Below, one piece after another: positions 16,331-26,924 of a DNA stretch of 64,000 nucleotides. The stretch lies in contig PHBC01000001.1 of assembly GCA_002840505.1 (NCBI GenBank), forward strand, positions 257,767 to 321,766. The letters are read 5' to 3'. This stretch comes from Deltaproteobacteria bacterium HGW-Deltaproteobacteria-2. Lineage in GTDB: Bacteria > Desulfobacterota > Syntrophia > Syntrophales > Smithellaceae. Below the pieces are notes generated by a model. That model searched no databases. It was given only the letters and a program-made list of their open reading frames with translations, and had not been told where the DNA came from. The position numbers and the translations under genes were made by a program. How positions within the stretch are numbered: the first letter of the stretch is position 1; each line of letters starts with the position of its first letter.

Positions 16331-16499
16331 TAACGTATGATAATAACATCGACATAAAAGTTCTGTTTTAGTATTACTAATCACATTCGTTGGAAACCGA
16401 TCTATTTAAGATGTAAATTATTTTTCTGAAAAATCGATTTATAAAAAAAGCCAAAACAAGAGGATGATGTTATGAAAAAAATTGTTCCAGCAAGGAGTT

Positions 16500-16829
16500 G
16501 AAACGATTCACCTTTTCACATTGTATGCCTTCTGAACCATTGGACGGATGGTTTCCAACAATTTTAACCAATATTTTCAATCATTAAATCATCGGTTGTT
16601 TTCGCGGTTTAATGCACGTTTTCATTCATGCAAATTATAAAACAAATTATAATGTTGTGAAAAAGTGAGGAGTTTGTTATTTTCCACAAAACATTATCAA
16701 ATCAAACAGGCAAATATATGAAACATTTTGTTCTTGGCACAGCCGGTCATGTCGATCACGGAAAAACCGCGTTAATTAAAGCGCTTACCGGGGTAGACAC
16801 CGATCGTTTGAAAGAGGAAAAAAAAAGGG
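16500..16829. repeat. Right copy of the ruvX-selB junction
   Basis: 16500-16540 matches 41 bp inside ruvX (7154-7194) with one mismatch. The next base jumps to sequence matching 7395 onward, so the 5' part of ruvX (about 200 bp) is missing here. From 16541 the copy runs through the intergenic region and into the start of intact selB. TATAAT (16648-16653) is conserved in both copies (7502-7507) and may be the selB -10 box. Confidence 0.9.
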
Positions 16830-18631
16830 GAATTACTATTGAGCTTGGTTTTGCTTCACTTGCTCTTCCTTCCGGTCAAACACTCGGCATTGTGGATGTT
16901 CCCGGACATGAAAAGTTCATCAAAAACATGGTGTCCGGCGCGGCGGGTATTGATTTAGTCATGATGGTCATAGCTGCAGACGAGGGTATCATGCCTCAGA
17001 CGAAAGAACATTTACATATTTGCTCGCTTTTGGGAATCTCCAAAGGCCTCGTTGCCCTAACCAAAACAGATATGGTGGAAAAAGAATGGCTTGATCTAGT
17101 CCAATCGGAAATTACTGAATTTCTACAGGGGACTTTTTTAGAAGGCGCGCCTGTTGTGCCGGTATCAGCCGTTAAGCAAGAAGGACTTGCCGATCTGATA
17201 AAGGCAATTGATGCAACTGTAAGCAAGATCAATGAAAAAGCGGATGATGGAATTTTTCGTCTGCCTGTGGATCGCGTATTTACGATGAAAGGATTCGGCA
17301 CAGTCGTTACCGGCACACTGGTTTCCGACTATATCAAAACCGGCGAAGAAGTTGAAATACTTCCGGGAGATATTGCCGCCCGTATCAGGGGCATCCAAGT
17401 GCATAACCAATCAGTGGAAGATGCCTGGGCCGGCCAACGCACGGCGATTAATCTTCAAGGTGTCGAAAAATCGATCATAGAACGGGGCAATGTGCTTGTG
17501 CGCCCTAAAACTGTCTGGCCATCACAAAGATTGGATGTTTTTGTAGAATTCCTCACCTCTAATTCTAAAAATTTAAAGAACAAGGCGCTCATCCGCCTGC
17601 ATACGGGCACAAGCGAAATCATCGCTCGCATAACATTACTGGACAAAGATGAGCTTGCACCTGGACAAAAAGCCTTTGCTCAATTGGTTCTGGCCAATAA
17701 AGATGTGATTGTCTCCGGTGATCGTTTTGTTCTGCGCAGTTATTCGCCGATAACAACTATTGGCGGTGGTCAAATCATTGATCCCCTTCCCTCGAAACAT
17801 AAAAGGCAAAACGAAAAAATTATTGCCGCTCTGAATATATTGCAGAGCGGATCGCTGGCGGAGAAAATTTCCGTAATCATGGAGAGAACAGGATTTTCCG
17901 GCATCAATCTGCGCGGGCTTAACTTTCGTCTTGGTGTGAACACAAAGAAAATACGCGAAGCGCTGGATGGTCTGCTTTCCGCTAAAAAAGCTATCCTTCT
18001 GGATAGTGAAGATACAACTGTCATCTCCGCTTACTTTTACAATCAGGTGGAAGAACTCATTGGCAAAAATCTTGCCGACTATCATCAGAAAAACCCTTTG
18101 CAGGTGGGCATTTCCAAAGAACAGCTCAAAGAAACTCTCGGTCGCGCCATATCGGTAAAACTATTTAATCTGGCGTTGCGCAGCCTGGGCAAAAAAGAAA
18201 CTATTATCAGCGACAAAGACAATGTCCGCCTGTCAGGGCATCAGGTGGAACTGGCCGGTGATCTTGATTCTCTGCGTCACAGCATTGCCCGGATTTATAG
18301 TGAGGCGGGACTTACACCGCCTTCGCTCACCGATGTTGTCAACGATTTTAAGGATCAAAAAGCCAAAGCGCAAAGCATTATCAAACTTATGCTCAAAGAC
18401 GGAGATTTAATTAAGATCAATGAAGAAATGTGTTTTTCGAGTGGCGCTTTGAGCAAATTGCGTGATGATTACAAGGCAATGCTGGTAAAAGACGGCAAGG
18501 CGACACCGGCGACATTCAAAGATCTAACCGGCCTTTCGCGCAAATACATTATCCCGCTGATGGAATATTTTGATGTAAACAAGCTGACCGTCCGAGTGGG
18601 CGATCATCGCATCCTAAGAGAAAAAATATGA
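16718..18631 (+). CDS. selB: SelB, selenocysteine-specific translation elongation factor
   Basis: Delivers Sec-tRNA to UGA codons marked by a SECIS hairpin. The 637-residue length is typical. The GTPase motifs are GHVDHGKT (10-17), DVPGHE (60-65) and TKTD (115-118). EF-Tu-like domains 2 and 3 follow, and the last ~250 residues form the winged-helix repeats that bind SECIS RNA, ending [19 protein letters not shown]. The organism should therefore make selenoproteins such as formate dehydrogenase, though I recognised none in this window. Insertion of the island left this copy whole because its promoter region was duplicated. Confidence 0.96.
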   Translation: MKHFVLGTAGHVDHGKTALIKALTGVDTDRLKEEKKRGITIELGFASLALPSGQTLGIVDVPGHEKFIKNMVSGAAGIDLVMMVIAADEGIMPQTKEHLHICSLLGISKGLVALTKTDMVEKEWLDLVQSEITEFLQGTFLEGAPVVPVSAVKQEGLADLIKAIDATVSKINEKADDGIFRLPVDRVFTMKGFGTVVTGTLVSDYIKTGEEVEILPGDIAARIRGIQVHNQSVEDAWAGQRTAINLQGVEKSIIERGNVLVRPKTVWPSQRLDVFVEFLTSNSKNLKNKALIRLHTGTSEIIARITLLDKDELAPGQKAFAQLVLANKDVIVSGDRFVLRSYSPITTIGGGQIIDPLPSKHKRQNEKIIAALNILQSGSLAEKISVIMERTGFSGINLRGLNFRLGVNTKKIREALDGLLSAKKAILLDSEDTTVISAYFYNQVEELIGKNLADYHQKNPLQVGISKEQLKETLGRAISVKLFNLALRSLGKKETIISDKDNVRLSGHQVELAGDLDSLRHSIARIYSEAGLTPPSLTDVVNDFKDQKAKAQSIIKLMLKDGDLIKINEEMCFSSGALSKLRDDYKAMLVKDGKATPATFKDLTGLSRKYIIPLMEYFDVNKLTVRVGDHRILREKI

Positions 18632-18719
18632 GTAAGACGATAAAAAACAATTGCTTCCCCTTATGCATGTGGTAAAGGTATTAATGAAAATTTATTCTTA
18701 AGGAAGGGCAAACGACAAT

Positions 18720-19673
18720 TTGAAGACTAAAGAAATTTATCTAAAAGACATCAAACAGGGCGATAAGGTAGCTTCCACCTTTTTGGCCACCGAAAAGAAT
18801 ATGGCTTTTTCTTTGAAAGGTTCTCCGTATTTGAATGTGCGACTAAAGGATAAAACCGGTGAACTCGATGGTAAGGTCTGGGATAATGCAATTGAATTAG
18901 ATCAGCAATTTAAGAAAGGTGATGTAATTTATATTGAAGGGAAAGCTGCCAATTATAAAAACTCTATTCAAATATCTATTATTAAAATCAAAAAAACGGT
19001 ATGGGAAGATGTCGAACCCACCGACTATTTACCCGCAGTTAAAACCAATGTTGCTGATATGTTTAATGAAATATTGGCCTACATTGAAAAAATTCAGACC
19101 AAACCGCTGCAAGATTTGTTGCAGTCTTTTTTGCACGATCAAGAAACAGCCGAGCTTTTTCAGCGAGCGCCTGCAGCAAAAGGCTTTCACCATATTTATT
19201 TAGGTGGACTTCTGGAACATACACTTTCGGTTGTACGCTTATTAGAGAGAGTATCAGAACATTACCCCACCCTCAACAAAGATATGGTTATTACCGGCGG
19301 CATTCTACATGATATAGGCAAAATATATGAATTTTCTTATGATTATACAATCGACTACAGCGATGAAGGAAGATTAATCGGTCATATTGTCATGGGCGTG
19401 GAAATGATCGATAAAAAAATTGCCGCTATTGATGACTTTCCCCGGCAATTAGCTTTGGAATTACGCCATATTATCTTAAGTCATCATGGAGAATTTGAAT
19501 TCGGCTCTCCCAAACGTCCGAAAACTCTGGAAGCGCTGGTCGTTCACTATATCGACGATATGGATGCTAAATTCAATGCTTTTCAAACACTTATCGATGA
19601 TTCCAATAATGCCGATTCCGACTGGACGAACTACAACCGTCTTTTGGACCGATTTATTTATAAAAGGAAATAA
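18720..19673 (+). CDS. YhaM/CBF1-like 3'-5' exoribonuclease (OB fold plus HD domain)
   Basis: 317 residues. The N-terminal OB fold (about 15-100) has LNVRLKDKTGELDGKVWD. An HD domain follows, with HHIYLGGLLEHTLSVVRLL and GGILHDIGKIYEF carrying the metal ligands, and LSHHGEFEFGSPKRPKT near the C-terminus. This order is that of Bacillus YhaM, a 3'-5' exonuclease acting on RNA and single-stranded DNA. The start is a TTG at 18720 with AAGGAAGG about 11 nt upstream. A terminator follows at 19766. It is 88 bp behind selB and may share its transcript. Confidence 0.85.
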   Translation: MKTKEIYLKDIKQGDKVASTFLATEKNMAFSLKGSPYLNVRLKDKTGELDGKVWDNAIELDQQFKKGDVIYIEGKAANYKNSIQISIIKIKKTVWEDVEPTDYLPAVKTNVADMFNEILAYIEKIQTKPLQDLLQSFLHDQETAELFQRAPAAKGFHHIYLGGLLEHTLSVVRLLERVSEHYPTLNKDMVITGGILHDIGKIYEFSYDYTIDYSDEGRLIGHIVMGVEMIDKKIAAIDDFPRQLALELRHIILSHHGEFEFGSPKRPKTLEALVVHYIDDMDAKFNAFQTLIDDSNNADSDWTNYNRLLDRFIYKRK

Positions 19674-19765
19674 ACCCTATTTAGACCTTTTAGGTTATAT
19701 ACGAATTTAAACTTGATTTTTTAAGCAAAAAAATACTATGAAACATATGTCACAAAAATGAAACT

Positions 19766-19792
19766 AAAGAGCAACTAAATGCTCTTTTTTGT
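19766..19792 (+). terminator. Rho-independent terminator after the YhaM-like gene
   Basis: Stem AAAGAGCA / TGCTCTTT (19766-19773 and 19780-19787) with a 6-nt loop, followed by a T-rich run. Confidence 0.75.
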
Positions 19793-19845
19793 TTAATTGT
19801 AGATTATCTACACAAGAAAAATCGTTCAAAAGAAAGGATGGAATT

Positions 19846-21852
19846 ATGGCTTACAGGATGGATACTTTATGCGGGATTTTCCATAATCAGGCATTGCGTT
19901 ATGGAGATCAGGTCGAACTTCTTCGGGCTAAGTTAGACAAAAATGGCGACCCGAGCAGTCAATGGCATTCGCGAACATGGAAAGAAACACGCGACGAAGC
20001 GATAGGTCTTGCCAAAGGGTTAATGGTTTTAGGATTGAAGAAAGGCGACAGGATAGTCATCTTTTCCGAAAGCAGACCAAGATGGATAATAGCCGATCAA
20101 GCTATTCAAGCCTGCGGCGCTATTGGCGTTCCCCTCTACCCCACCTTAACTGTGGAGGAACTGGGGTATATGACATCAGACAGCGGATCCAAAATTGTCA
20201 TCGCCTCTTCTCAGGACAGAGGAGAAATGGCCCTCAAAGCAAAAGCGCATGGTGTCCCTATAGAAAAAATTATTACTATGTGTTCCTGGAATGGCACAAA
20301 ACCGGAAGGTGTATATACTTTTGATGAAGTAATTGCTTTAGGTAAGGGAAAAATAAGCGATGAGGAAATAGAAAAAAAGATAAACAGTGTTGGTCCCGAC
20401 GACGTTACCTCTATAATCTATACTTCAGGAACTACGGGAAAGCAGAAAGGCGCTATCCTTACACAGAAAAACTGGATTTCCAATCTTCATCAGTGTTCTA
20501 ATTCCACTCTTCTGCGCCGTCAGCGGGATTTGGGAATCCATTTGACATTCCTTGTTCATCTGCCCATGTGTCACGTTTTTGGCAGGACAAGCGATTATCA
20601 TGTAGGGGCTCTTCAACAAGGGGGCATTCTCGTTTTTGCCGAAAGCTTCGAAAAAATACCGAAAAATCTTCTGGAGATTAGGCCTAATGTAGTCATCAGC
20701 ATTCCCCGATTGTGGGAAAAAATTTATGACACCACAAAATCCATCGTCTCCCGGCAAAACAAGACCACTCAATCCATCTTTAACTGGGCATTGAAGCTCG
20801 GCGGAAAATATTCCGATGCTATGGCAACCGCTACAAGAATGAATCAAATTGATTTGCTTCAATTCGCTCTGGCCAATGTTCTGGTTTTCAATAAGATTAA
20901 AAAGACGGCAGGCTTGGACCACGTAATTCTAGGTATATCGGGCGGCGGCAAACTTTCCAAAGATGTTTGCGTGTTTATCCGCTCATTGGGTATTCAGCTC
21001 AGCGAAGGCTACGGACTTACGGAAACATCGCCTGTCATTAACTTCAACGAACCGGAGTTCAAAGGTTACGACCCCAGCAAGGCTGGCTGGTTTGGCAACA
21101 AGATGATTGACTTGACGGTGGATTTGATGGTTACCAAACAAGCAAAGGGATTGTCGCCTTATACCAATCCAATCCGCTCACTGAGTCTTTCCCTAGCGTA
21201 TAATACTGTTGCCCATAAACTGCAGATCAAGCCCGGTACCGTCGGGAGACCGGTTCTCTGGACAGAAGAAAAAATCGCCGAAGATGGTGAAATTCTTGTC
21301 AAGGGCCCTCAAGTCTTCAAAGGATACTGGAATTTGCCTGAAGCAACGGCCGAAGCATTTACTGAAGATGGATGGTTTAAAACCGGCGATATAGGTGAAT
21401 TTGATAAGGAAGGATTTCTTCTGATTACAGACCGCAAAAAGGAACTATTTGTCACTTCAGGTGGCAAGAATATCGCTCCCCATCCCATTGAACTGGCCTT
21501 GACAGCCAAACCTTATATAGAACAGGTCTGTCTCCTCGGTGACGCCAGGAAATATGTCTGCGCTCTTATCGTTCCTGATTTCCCAGAACTCCACCGTTTT
21601 TCCAAACACAGCGGCATTCCGGCATGTTCGGATAAAGATCTTGTCGAAAGTGCACAGATAAAGGAATTGATCAAAAAACAAGTTGATGAAGTCAACGAAA
21701 CATTGCCTCGTTACGAACAAATCAAGTACTATAAGGTGTTGGATAAACCCTTCAGCGTTGAGTCAGGCGAGCTGACACCGACTTTGAAACTGAAGCGCAG
21801 GATTGTTTTTGAAAAATTCAAAGACGACATTGAGAAAATGTACACTAACTAA
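19846..21852 (+). CDS. Long-chain acyl-CoA synthetase (AMP-forming)
   Basis: Activates fatty acids to acyl-CoA through an acyl-adenylate. From ATG 19846 it is 668 residues. The AMP-binding loop YTSGTTGKQKGA, the adenylate motif SEGYGLTETSPV, GWFKTGDIGEFDKEGF and the C-terminal DRKKELFVTSGGKNIAP are all present. The upstream ATG at 19789 overlaps the terminator, and AAAGGA stands before 19846, so the shorter start is preferred. With a crotonase close by, it fits fatty-acid turnover in a syntrophic or fatty-acid-using anaerobe. Confidence 0.92.
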   Translation: MAYRMDTLCGIFHNQALRYGDQVELLRAKLDKNGDPSSQWHSRTWKETRDEAIGLAKGLMVLGLKKGDRIVIFSESRPRWIIADQAIQACGAIGVPLYPTLTVEELGYMTSDSGSKIVIASSQDRGEMALKAKAHGVPIEKIITMCSWNGTKPEGVYTFDEVIALGKGKISDEEIEKKINSVGPDDVTSIIYTSGTTGKQKGAILTQKNWISNLHQCSNSTLLRRQRDLGIHLTFLVHLPMCHVFGRTSDYHVGALQQGGILVFAESFEKIPKNLLEIRPNVVISIPRLWEKIYDTTKSIVSRQNKTTQSIFNWALKLGGKYSDAMATATRMNQIDLLQFALANVLVFNKIKKTAGLDHVILGISGGGKLSKDVCVFIRSLGIQLSEGYGLTETSPVINFNEPEFKGYDPSKAGWFGNKMIDLTVDLMVTKQAKGLSPYTNPIRSLSLSLAYNTVAHKLQIKPGTVGRPVLWTEEKIAEDGEILVKGPQVFKGYWNLPEATAEAFTEDGWFKTGDIGEFDKEGFLLITDRKKELFVTSGGKNIAPHPIELALTAKPYIEQVCLLGDARKYVCALIVPDFPELHRFSKHSGIPACSDKDLVESAQIKELIKKQVDEVNETLPRYEQIKYYKVLDKPFSVESGELTPTLKLKRRIVFEKFKDDIEKMYTN

Positions 21853-21879
21853 TAACAAAGAAAATACGTAGTAAAAGGA

Positions 21880-21917
21880 AAAGCGGCGCGCCTCATCTGA
21901 GGAGCGCCGCTTTGTTT
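21880..21917. terminator. Bidirectional terminator between convergent genes
   Basis: Long hairpin AAAGCGGCGC / GCGCCGCTTT with an inner CCTCA / TGAGG stem, flanked by A-rich and T-rich runs. It separates the acyl-CoA synthetase (plus) from the crotonase (minus). Confidence 0.8.
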
Positions 21918-21954
21918 TAAGGTTTTTACCATGTCCTCATTAAATACGAGATGT

Positions 21955-22755
21955 TCATTTACCCTTAAAATCCGGTTTCCTTTTTTCCATAAAAGCAATG
22001 AAGGCTTCCTTCAAATCTTGCGTTGTTAATAAGAACATATTCTTTTGTACAGCCAAAGCCATGCCTTCGCTCACGCTTGTATAACGGCTAAAGTTAAGAA
22101 CCTCTTTAGTGCATTGTATGGCAAGAGGAGCGTTTGCAGCTATTTCATTTGCCAATTGCTGCGCGGCTGCCATAAGCGCATCTTTATCCGCATAAACATC
22201 ACTGACCAGTCCCATTTTTTCGGCTTTTCGCGCGGGATAATTACCAGCCGTATAGGCCATCTCTCTGGCAAAGCCTTGGCCGATTATCAGTGGAAGCCTC
22301 TGCAGCACACCCATGTCAGCAACTAATCCGATGTTTGCTTCTTTTAAACTGAAAATTGCATCTTCGCTGCATATACGTATATCGCAGGCAGCTATCATAT
22401 CAAGCCCTCCACCGATGCATTTACCATGCACAGCAGCAATAACCGGCTTTGGACATTCCTCAATCGCGTTGCAGCAATCAAACAATGGCTGGATTCTCTT
22501 GATGGCGTTGAAAATGCCCTTTGCCGAGTCACCAAAGCTTGAAGCAGCATCTTTCAAGTCAAGACCGGCGCAAAAAATTCTGGCCTTGCTTTGCAGTATA
22601 GCTACCCTTACCTCGTCCATAGCTCCCAGTTTTTTAAAAACATCAGTAATCTCCAGAGCTAATTCCAAACTTAAAGCATTCAGGCTTTCCATTCTGGCCA
22701 AAGTTACTGTCGCGACATAATCCTTAATATCCAGTTCAATAAATTTATAAGTCAT
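21955..22755 (-). CDS. Crotonase-family protein resembling delta(3,5)-delta(2,4)-dienoyl-CoA isomerase
   Basis: 266 residues with the enoyl-CoA hydratase fold: FCAGLDL and GKCIGGGLDM form the oxyanion hole. Asp119, Glu139 and Asp147 are spaced 20 and 8 residues apart, as are the catalytic Asp/Glu/Asp of mammalian dienoyl-CoA isomerase (ECH1), and the context EANIGLVADMGVLQRLP matches that family closely. So isomerisation of dienoyl-CoA is more likely than simple hydration. The ribosome site GAGGAG precedes the ATG. It lies 10 bp after nadD. Confidence 0.82.
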   Translation of the reverse strand: MTYKFIELDIKDYVATVTLARMESLNALSLELALEITDVFKKLGAMDEVRVAILQSKARIFCAGLDLKDAASSFGDSAKGIFNAIKRIQPLFDCCNAIEECPKPVIAAVHGKCIGGGLDMIAACDIRICSEDAIFSLKEANIGLVADMGVLQRLPLIIGQGFAREMAYTAGNYPARKAEKMGLVSDVYADKDALMAAAQQLANEIAANAPLAIQCTKEVLNFSRYTSVSEGMALAVQKNMFLLTTQDLKEAFIAFMEKRKPDFKGK

Positions 22756-22765
22756 ATATTTCTCC

Positions 22766-23416
22766 TCATGATTTTTTGTAGAGAGAATTTTTAGTGATGT
22801 ATTGACGGACTTTATCCGTTGTAAGATATTTTATTGATCTTCCCTGTTGAGCCATCTCTCTCATTCGTGATGATGAAATATCCAGAAAACTAACATGACG
22901 GAAATATATGGCGTGTCCCGTCGGGCCCTTAAATCCATCAATTTTTTTATCGTAGGCAAACTTCGCGGCAAATTCTTTCGGCAGAATTTCGTCCAATCTC
23001 ATATCGTCATAACCGGGACGGGTCATCACGGCAAAATTGCACAAAAGCAGCAATCTTTCCCAATCCTTCCATGTTGTCACCGCCTGAAAAGCATCCTGGC
23101 CCACAATGAAGAATAGCTCCAGGTCCTCCATGTACTTACTGAGAATGTATTCAACTGTTTCCACGGAATAAGATTTGCCGGCACGTAATTTCTCGACTTC
23201 AGAAAAAGAAAAATTAACATTATCTTCAATCGCCAGGCGAATCATTTGTTCACGGTGATTAAAAGAAGTTATTTCCCCCTCCAGTTTATGCGGCGGCCTG
23301 GATGAAGGCACGAAAATAATGCGGTTCAAATTAAAAATTTCCAGCATTTCCTCCGCGCCGCGCAAATGACCGAAATGAATCGGATCGAATGTTCCGCCTA
23401 AAAGTCCCCATCTCAT
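22766..23416 (-). CDS. nadD: NadD, nicotinate-mononucleotide adenylyltransferase
   Basis: Makes nicotinate adenine dinucleotide in NAD biosynthesis. 216 residues: [17 protein letters not shown] at the N-terminus is the nucleotidyl-transferase HxGH motif, with [16 protein letters not shown] and DISSSRMRE downstream. The start overlaps the proA stop (ATGA). The proA-nadD pair is a common arrangement in deltaproteobacteria. Confidence 0.95.
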   Translation of the reverse strand: MRWGLLGGTFDPIHFGHLRGAEEMLEIFNLNRIIFVPSSRPPHKLEGEITSFNHREQMIRLAIEDNVNFSFSEVEKLRAGKSYSVETVEYILSKYMEDLELFFIVGQDAFQAVTTWKDWERLLLLCNFAVMTRPGYDDMRLDEILPKEFAAKFAYDKKIDGFKGPTGHAIYFRHVSFLDISSSRMREMAQQGRSIKYLTTDKVRQYITKNSLYKKS

Positions 23417-24669
23417 GTTCTCACCTGTCCGTTACCATAAATTATAAATTTTGATGTAGTTAATTCCTCCAGCCCCATTGGACCGAAAGCATGAAGCTTT
23501 GTCGTGGAGATGCCGATTTCGGCACCAAGACCCAGTTCAAAGCCATCACTGAAACGAGTCGAAGCATTAACCAGCACAGTCGAAGAATTAACCTCATTTA
23601 AAAATCGCTGAGAATTAGCATAATCATTGGTAATGATTGATTCCGTATGTAAGGAACCGTACTTTTCGATATGAGCGACGGCTTCATCAAAATCTTCGAC
23701 TACTTTAATGGCCAGTATCAAATCGAGATATTCTTCGTACCAATCAGCCTCTCCGGCTTTTTCAATATTCTTCAGAATTAACTTTGTTTTTGCGCATCCC
23801 CTCAAAACAACACCGGCCTTTTTTAATTTATTTGCTGCCAGTGGTAAAAATTTACCTGCTATATCCTTATGCACCAACAGGGTTTCCATAGCATTGCATA
23901 CTCCCGGACGCTGAGTTTTAGCGTTCAGACAAATACTGATAGCCATGTCAATATCCGCCTGCGCGTCTACAAAAATATGGCAGACGCCTTTATAGTGTTT
24001 GATCACAGGTATTCTGGATTGAGCAACTACGGCGCGAATCAATTCTTCTCCGCCACGGGGTATGATTAAATCAATATACTCATCCAATTGCAGCATTTCC
24101 GTTACAGCTTCACGATCGGTAAACGGAATTACCTGAATCGCGTTTGCGGGTATTGATGTTTCCTGCAATACTCGCTGCAGAACGGAAGCAATCGCCAGAT
24201 TGGATTTTATTGATTCGGAACCACCCCGCAAAATCACCGCATTACCGGACTTGATGCACAAAGCGGCAGCATCAACGGTAACGTTAGGACGCGACTCATA
24301 AATAATACCGATGACTCCCAGAGGGATGCGCATTTTACCGACCAGGAGCCCGTTGGGTCTGCGCCACATGGAAGTAACCTTGCCGACGGGATCGGGCAGT
24401 GCAGCCACTTCTCTTAATCCTTGGGCCATCTGTTCAATTGTAGCCTGTTTCAGCGTCAGACGTTCCAACATGGCGCGGGGAATGCCGGATTTCTTGGCTT
24501 TGGCCACATCCTTTAAATTCTCTTCCAGAATAAATTTAGCGTTAAGTTCCAGTTCCTCCGCCATGCGCAAAAGGACTTTATTTTTTTCCATCTCTGTTAC
24601 ACGGGAAAGTTTTCGCGAAGCCGACGCCGCGTCCCTGGCAATTTGTTGTACAGAACTTTTTATATCCAC
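23413..24669 (-). CDS. proA: ProA, gamma-glutamyl phosphate reductase
   Basis: NADPH-dependent reduction of glutamyl phosphate to glutamate semialdehyde in proline synthesis. 418 residues, full length. The active-site region [13 protein letters not shown] contains the catalytic Cys, and [19 protein letters not shown] with [17 protein letters not shown] closes the protein as in the family. No proB is adjacent in this window. Confidence 0.95.
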   Translation of the reverse strand: MDIKSSVQQIARDAASASRKLSRVTEMEKNKVLLRMAEELELNAKFILEENLKDVAKAKKSGIPRAMLERLTLKQATIEQMAQGLREVAALPDPVGKVTSMWRRPNGLLVGKMRIPLGVIGIIYESRPNVTVDAAALCIKSGNAVILRGGSESIKSNLAIASVLQRVLQETSIPANAIQVIPFTDREAVTEMLQLDEYIDLIIPRGGEELIRAVVAQSRIPVIKHYKGVCHIFVDAQADIDMAISICLNAKTQRPGVCNAMETLLVHKDIAGKFLPLAANKLKKAGVVLRGCAKTKLILKNIEKAGEADWYEEYLDLILAIKVVEDFDEAVAHIEKYGSLHTESIITNDYANSQRFLNEVNSSTVLVNASTRFSDGFELGLGAEIGISTTKLHAFGPMGLEELTTSKFIIYGNGQVRT

Positions 24670-24848
24670 AATACAATCCTTAAAAATAAACTTGCATTTT
24701 CTCCTATATTATTGATAAAAACTCCCGCCTAAACAGATAGCAAAAACGCTGAATAACTTGATTGTTTTTAGCTTTTAACAATAAGAATTACTGATGTCAA
24801 TCTACAAAACAAAAGTTTACGTGTCAAGGCCTTTGCCCAACAGAAATT

Positions 24849-25916
24849 ATGAGCCGAATACGAATTAAAGCCGGTAAAAATATTTACCAAATAATTAAAG
24901 ACGGCGGATTTAACTTTGATTCTGTATCAACTTATTTCGGACCGGCGGTGGGGCCAAGGTGGCTTATTGCCAGTGGATTCGATTTGACTCTTCTGAAGGG
25001 TGGCTTTTTAGGACGTTCAAAACCAGCTCAACTGGTAGGTGCCTCTGCGGGTGCTTTTCGTTTTGCCGCCTGGCTGCAACCCCAAGCCATCGAATCCTAT
25101 CAAAAACTTCTGGAAGCCTACATAAACGTAACGTATAAAAAACAAGATACGCCGTCAACATCACTGGGTGAAATTACCAATATTGTTAACGTCTATCTGG
25201 AAGATGACGCCCTGCCTTTCGCTCTGGCTAACAAAAAATACCGTCTGGTTATAATTACCGCGCGGGCGCGCGGCCTTGTCGCTTATAAAAATACCGGGTT
25301 ACAAAAACTGGGATTGGCAGCCTGTTTTGTATTCAACTATTTCAACCGGGAAAACATTTATAAGTTTGCGGAAAGAGTTGTTTTTTATAACGCTTCCAAA
25401 CCGCCGGCATTTTGCCTTAGATCGCGATTCCGCGGAACTTATGTACAGCTAAACGAGGTTAATTTTAAATACGCCGTTCTGGCTTCAGGCGCTATTCCTC
25501 TGGTTATTGAAGGTGTGCGTGATATTTACGGCGCGCCTCGCGGTGTCTATCGCGACGGAGGCCTCATTGATTATCATCTGACGCACCAGTTTGCCGCCAA
25601 AGAGAATGAAATTGTGCTTTTCTTTCATCATCAGGAACGGATTATTCCGGGTTGGCTTGATAAAAATATTACCCGGCGTGTGCCGGAACCTTATAAGTTA
25701 AACAATGTTTTGATGGTTTTCCCTGCGCAGAGCTTTATCGAAAGTCTTCCAGACGGAAAAGTTCCCGACCGCACCGATCTGCTTACCTTCATTAACGATC
25801 AGGAAACAAGAATTAAAAACTGGCGCAAAGCCGTTGAGTTATCCGCGCCGCTGGGCGAAGAATTTCTGGAACTGGTGGAAAGCGGGAAGATTAAAGACAT
25901 AGTAGAAAAGATTTAA
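24849..25916 (+). CDS. Patatin-like phospholipase
   Basis: 355 residues. The serine lipase motif GASAG is at about 64-68 and the catalytic Asp is in YRDGGLIDYH, giving the Ser-Asp dyad of patatin. FGPAVGPRW near residue 30 may form part of the oxyanion region, though the usual G-G-x-R/K-G is not obvious. No signal peptide is visible, so it is likely cytoplasmic or peripheral. Substrate unknown. It precedes the radical SAM gene at 26008, with an inverted repeat in between. Confidence 0.75.
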   Translation: MSRIRIKAGKNIYQIIKDGGFNFDSVSTYFGPAVGPRWLIASGFDLTLLKGGFLGRSKPAQLVGASAGAFRFAAWLQPQAIESYQKLLEAYINVTYKKQDTPSTSLGEITNIVNVYLEDDALPFALANKKYRLVIITARARGLVAYKNTGLQKLGLAACFVFNYFNRENIYKFAERVVFYNASKPPAFCLRSRFRGTYVQLNEVNFKYAVLASGAIPLVIEGVRDIYGAPRGVYRDGGLIDYHLTHQFAAKENEIVLFFHHQERIIPGWLDKNITRRVPEPYKLNNVLMVFPAQSFIESLPDGKVPDRTDLLTFINDQETRIKNWRKAVELSAPLGEEFLELVESGKIKDIVEKI

Positions 25917-25919
25917 GTA

Positions 25920-25991
25920 ATTAAGATTTAAGAAAAAAGGATTGCGCGAAGCGCTTCAATCATACTTAACCCTTAAACCTTAAATCTTAAT
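25920..25991. repeat. Perfect 13-bp inverted repeat with nested palindrome
   Basis: ATTAAGATTTAAG (25920-25932) is mirrored at 25979-25991. Between them lies the smaller palindrome GAAGCGCTTC. The transcript would fold into a long hairpin in the gap between the patatin and radical SAM genes. It is not followed by a T run, so it is a structure or element remnant rather than a standard terminator. Confidence 0.6.
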
Positions 25992-26007
25992 ACTTTTTGG
26001 TTTAATT

Positions 26008-26922
26008 ATGATCATTCAATCCCTACTGGATATCTACAAATCCTGCACGCTTTGCCCGCGCGCCTGCCGTGTTGACCGGACAAAAGGTGAGTTAGGCTAT
26101 TGCCGTCTGCCTGCCGATATAGTCATGGATTGCGCGCTGGCTCATCACGGCGAGGAGCCCCCTCTTTCCGGAACACGCGGCGCCGGCACAATTTTTCTTT
26201 CATCATGCAACCTGGGTTGCATCTATTGCCAGAACTATCAGATTTCCCACAGCGCGCAGGGACGCCATCTGACGGTGTTAGAGCTGGCTAAGGTTATGCT
26301 GGATCTTCAAAAAAGTGGATGTCACAATGTCGAACCGGTCACACCGACACATCAGGTTCCGCTGATTATGGAGGCACTATGCATGGCGCGAATGCAGGGG
26401 CTTACGGTACCGTTTGTTTACAATTGCGGCGGCTATGAAAATCCGGAAGTTATTCGCTTGCTCGACGGCATGGTGGATATTTATCTGCCGGACTTTAAAT
26501 ACGGTCTGGAAGATGATAGCATCATTTTTTCTTCTGCACCGGAATATCCCCGTTTCGCTTTGGATTCCATCAAAGAAATGGTGAAACAAGTCGGGGACGG
26601 TCTGGAGTTGAAAAACGGCGTGGCTCAAAAAGGACTGATTATTCGCCATTTGGTTTTACCCGGTAGAATAGAAAATTCCAAAGAAGTCTTAAGACTGATC
26701 AAAAAAGAAATATCAACGTCGGTTCAACTTAGCCTCATGGCCCAATACACGCCTATTGTCAAAGTACGTCATCATCCGATTTTAGGACGCAGAATTACAA
26801 AAAGCGAATACGACCAAGTTTTGGATTATGCTTACAAGCTGGGGTTCAATAACTTATTTATTCAGGCAGTCAACGATTATGAACTGACACCCAATTTTGA
26901 CCAAAAAAATCCCTTTGATTAA
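26008..26922 (+). CDS. PflA-like radical SAM protein (COG1313 type)
   Basis: 304 residues. The radical SAM motif CNLGCIYCQN has Cys at about 67, 71 and 74. An extra N-terminal Cys set (CTLCPRACRVDR and GYC) may bind a second cluster. SGTRGAGTIFLSS, PVTPTHQVP and VYNCGGYENPEVI are typical of the uncharacterised proteins related to pyruvate-formate-lyase activase. No glycyl-radical partner is adjacent, so the substrate is unknown. A repeat element begins 2 bp after its stop. Confidence 0.82.
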   Translation: MIIQSLLDIYKSCTLCPRACRVDRTKGELGYCRLPADIVMDCALAHHGEEPPLSGTRGAGTIFLSSCNLGCIYCQNYQISHSAQGRHLTVLELAKVMLDLQKSGCHNVEPVTPTHQVPLIMEALCMARMQGLTVPFVYNCGGYENPEVIRLLDGMVDIYLPDFKYGLEDDSIIFSSAPEYPRFALDSIKEMVKQVGDGLELKNGVAQKGLIIRHLVLPGRIENSKEVLRLIKKEISTSVQLSLMAQYTPIVKVRHHPILGRRITKSEYDQVLDYAYKLGFNNLFIQAVNDYELTPNFDQKNPFD

Positions 26923-26924
26923 TT

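Larger units (their letters stand above)
15958..16499. other. AT-rich upstream region of the RiPP island, mostly without genes
   Basis: About 540 bp separating the first precursor peptide from the right junction copy. It holds the candidate operon promoter and a 35-codon minus-strand open piece (16223-16330). The eight-codon frame near 16472 is not convincing. The base composition drops sharply from the GC-rich island. No inverted terminal repeat or integrase was found here. Confidence 0.6.

Noticed and set aside
16470-16506. CRISPR-repeat-like string ending GTTGAAAC
   Set aside because: Only one copy, no spacer periodicity and no cas gene; the GAAAC is part of the duplicated ruvX fragment.
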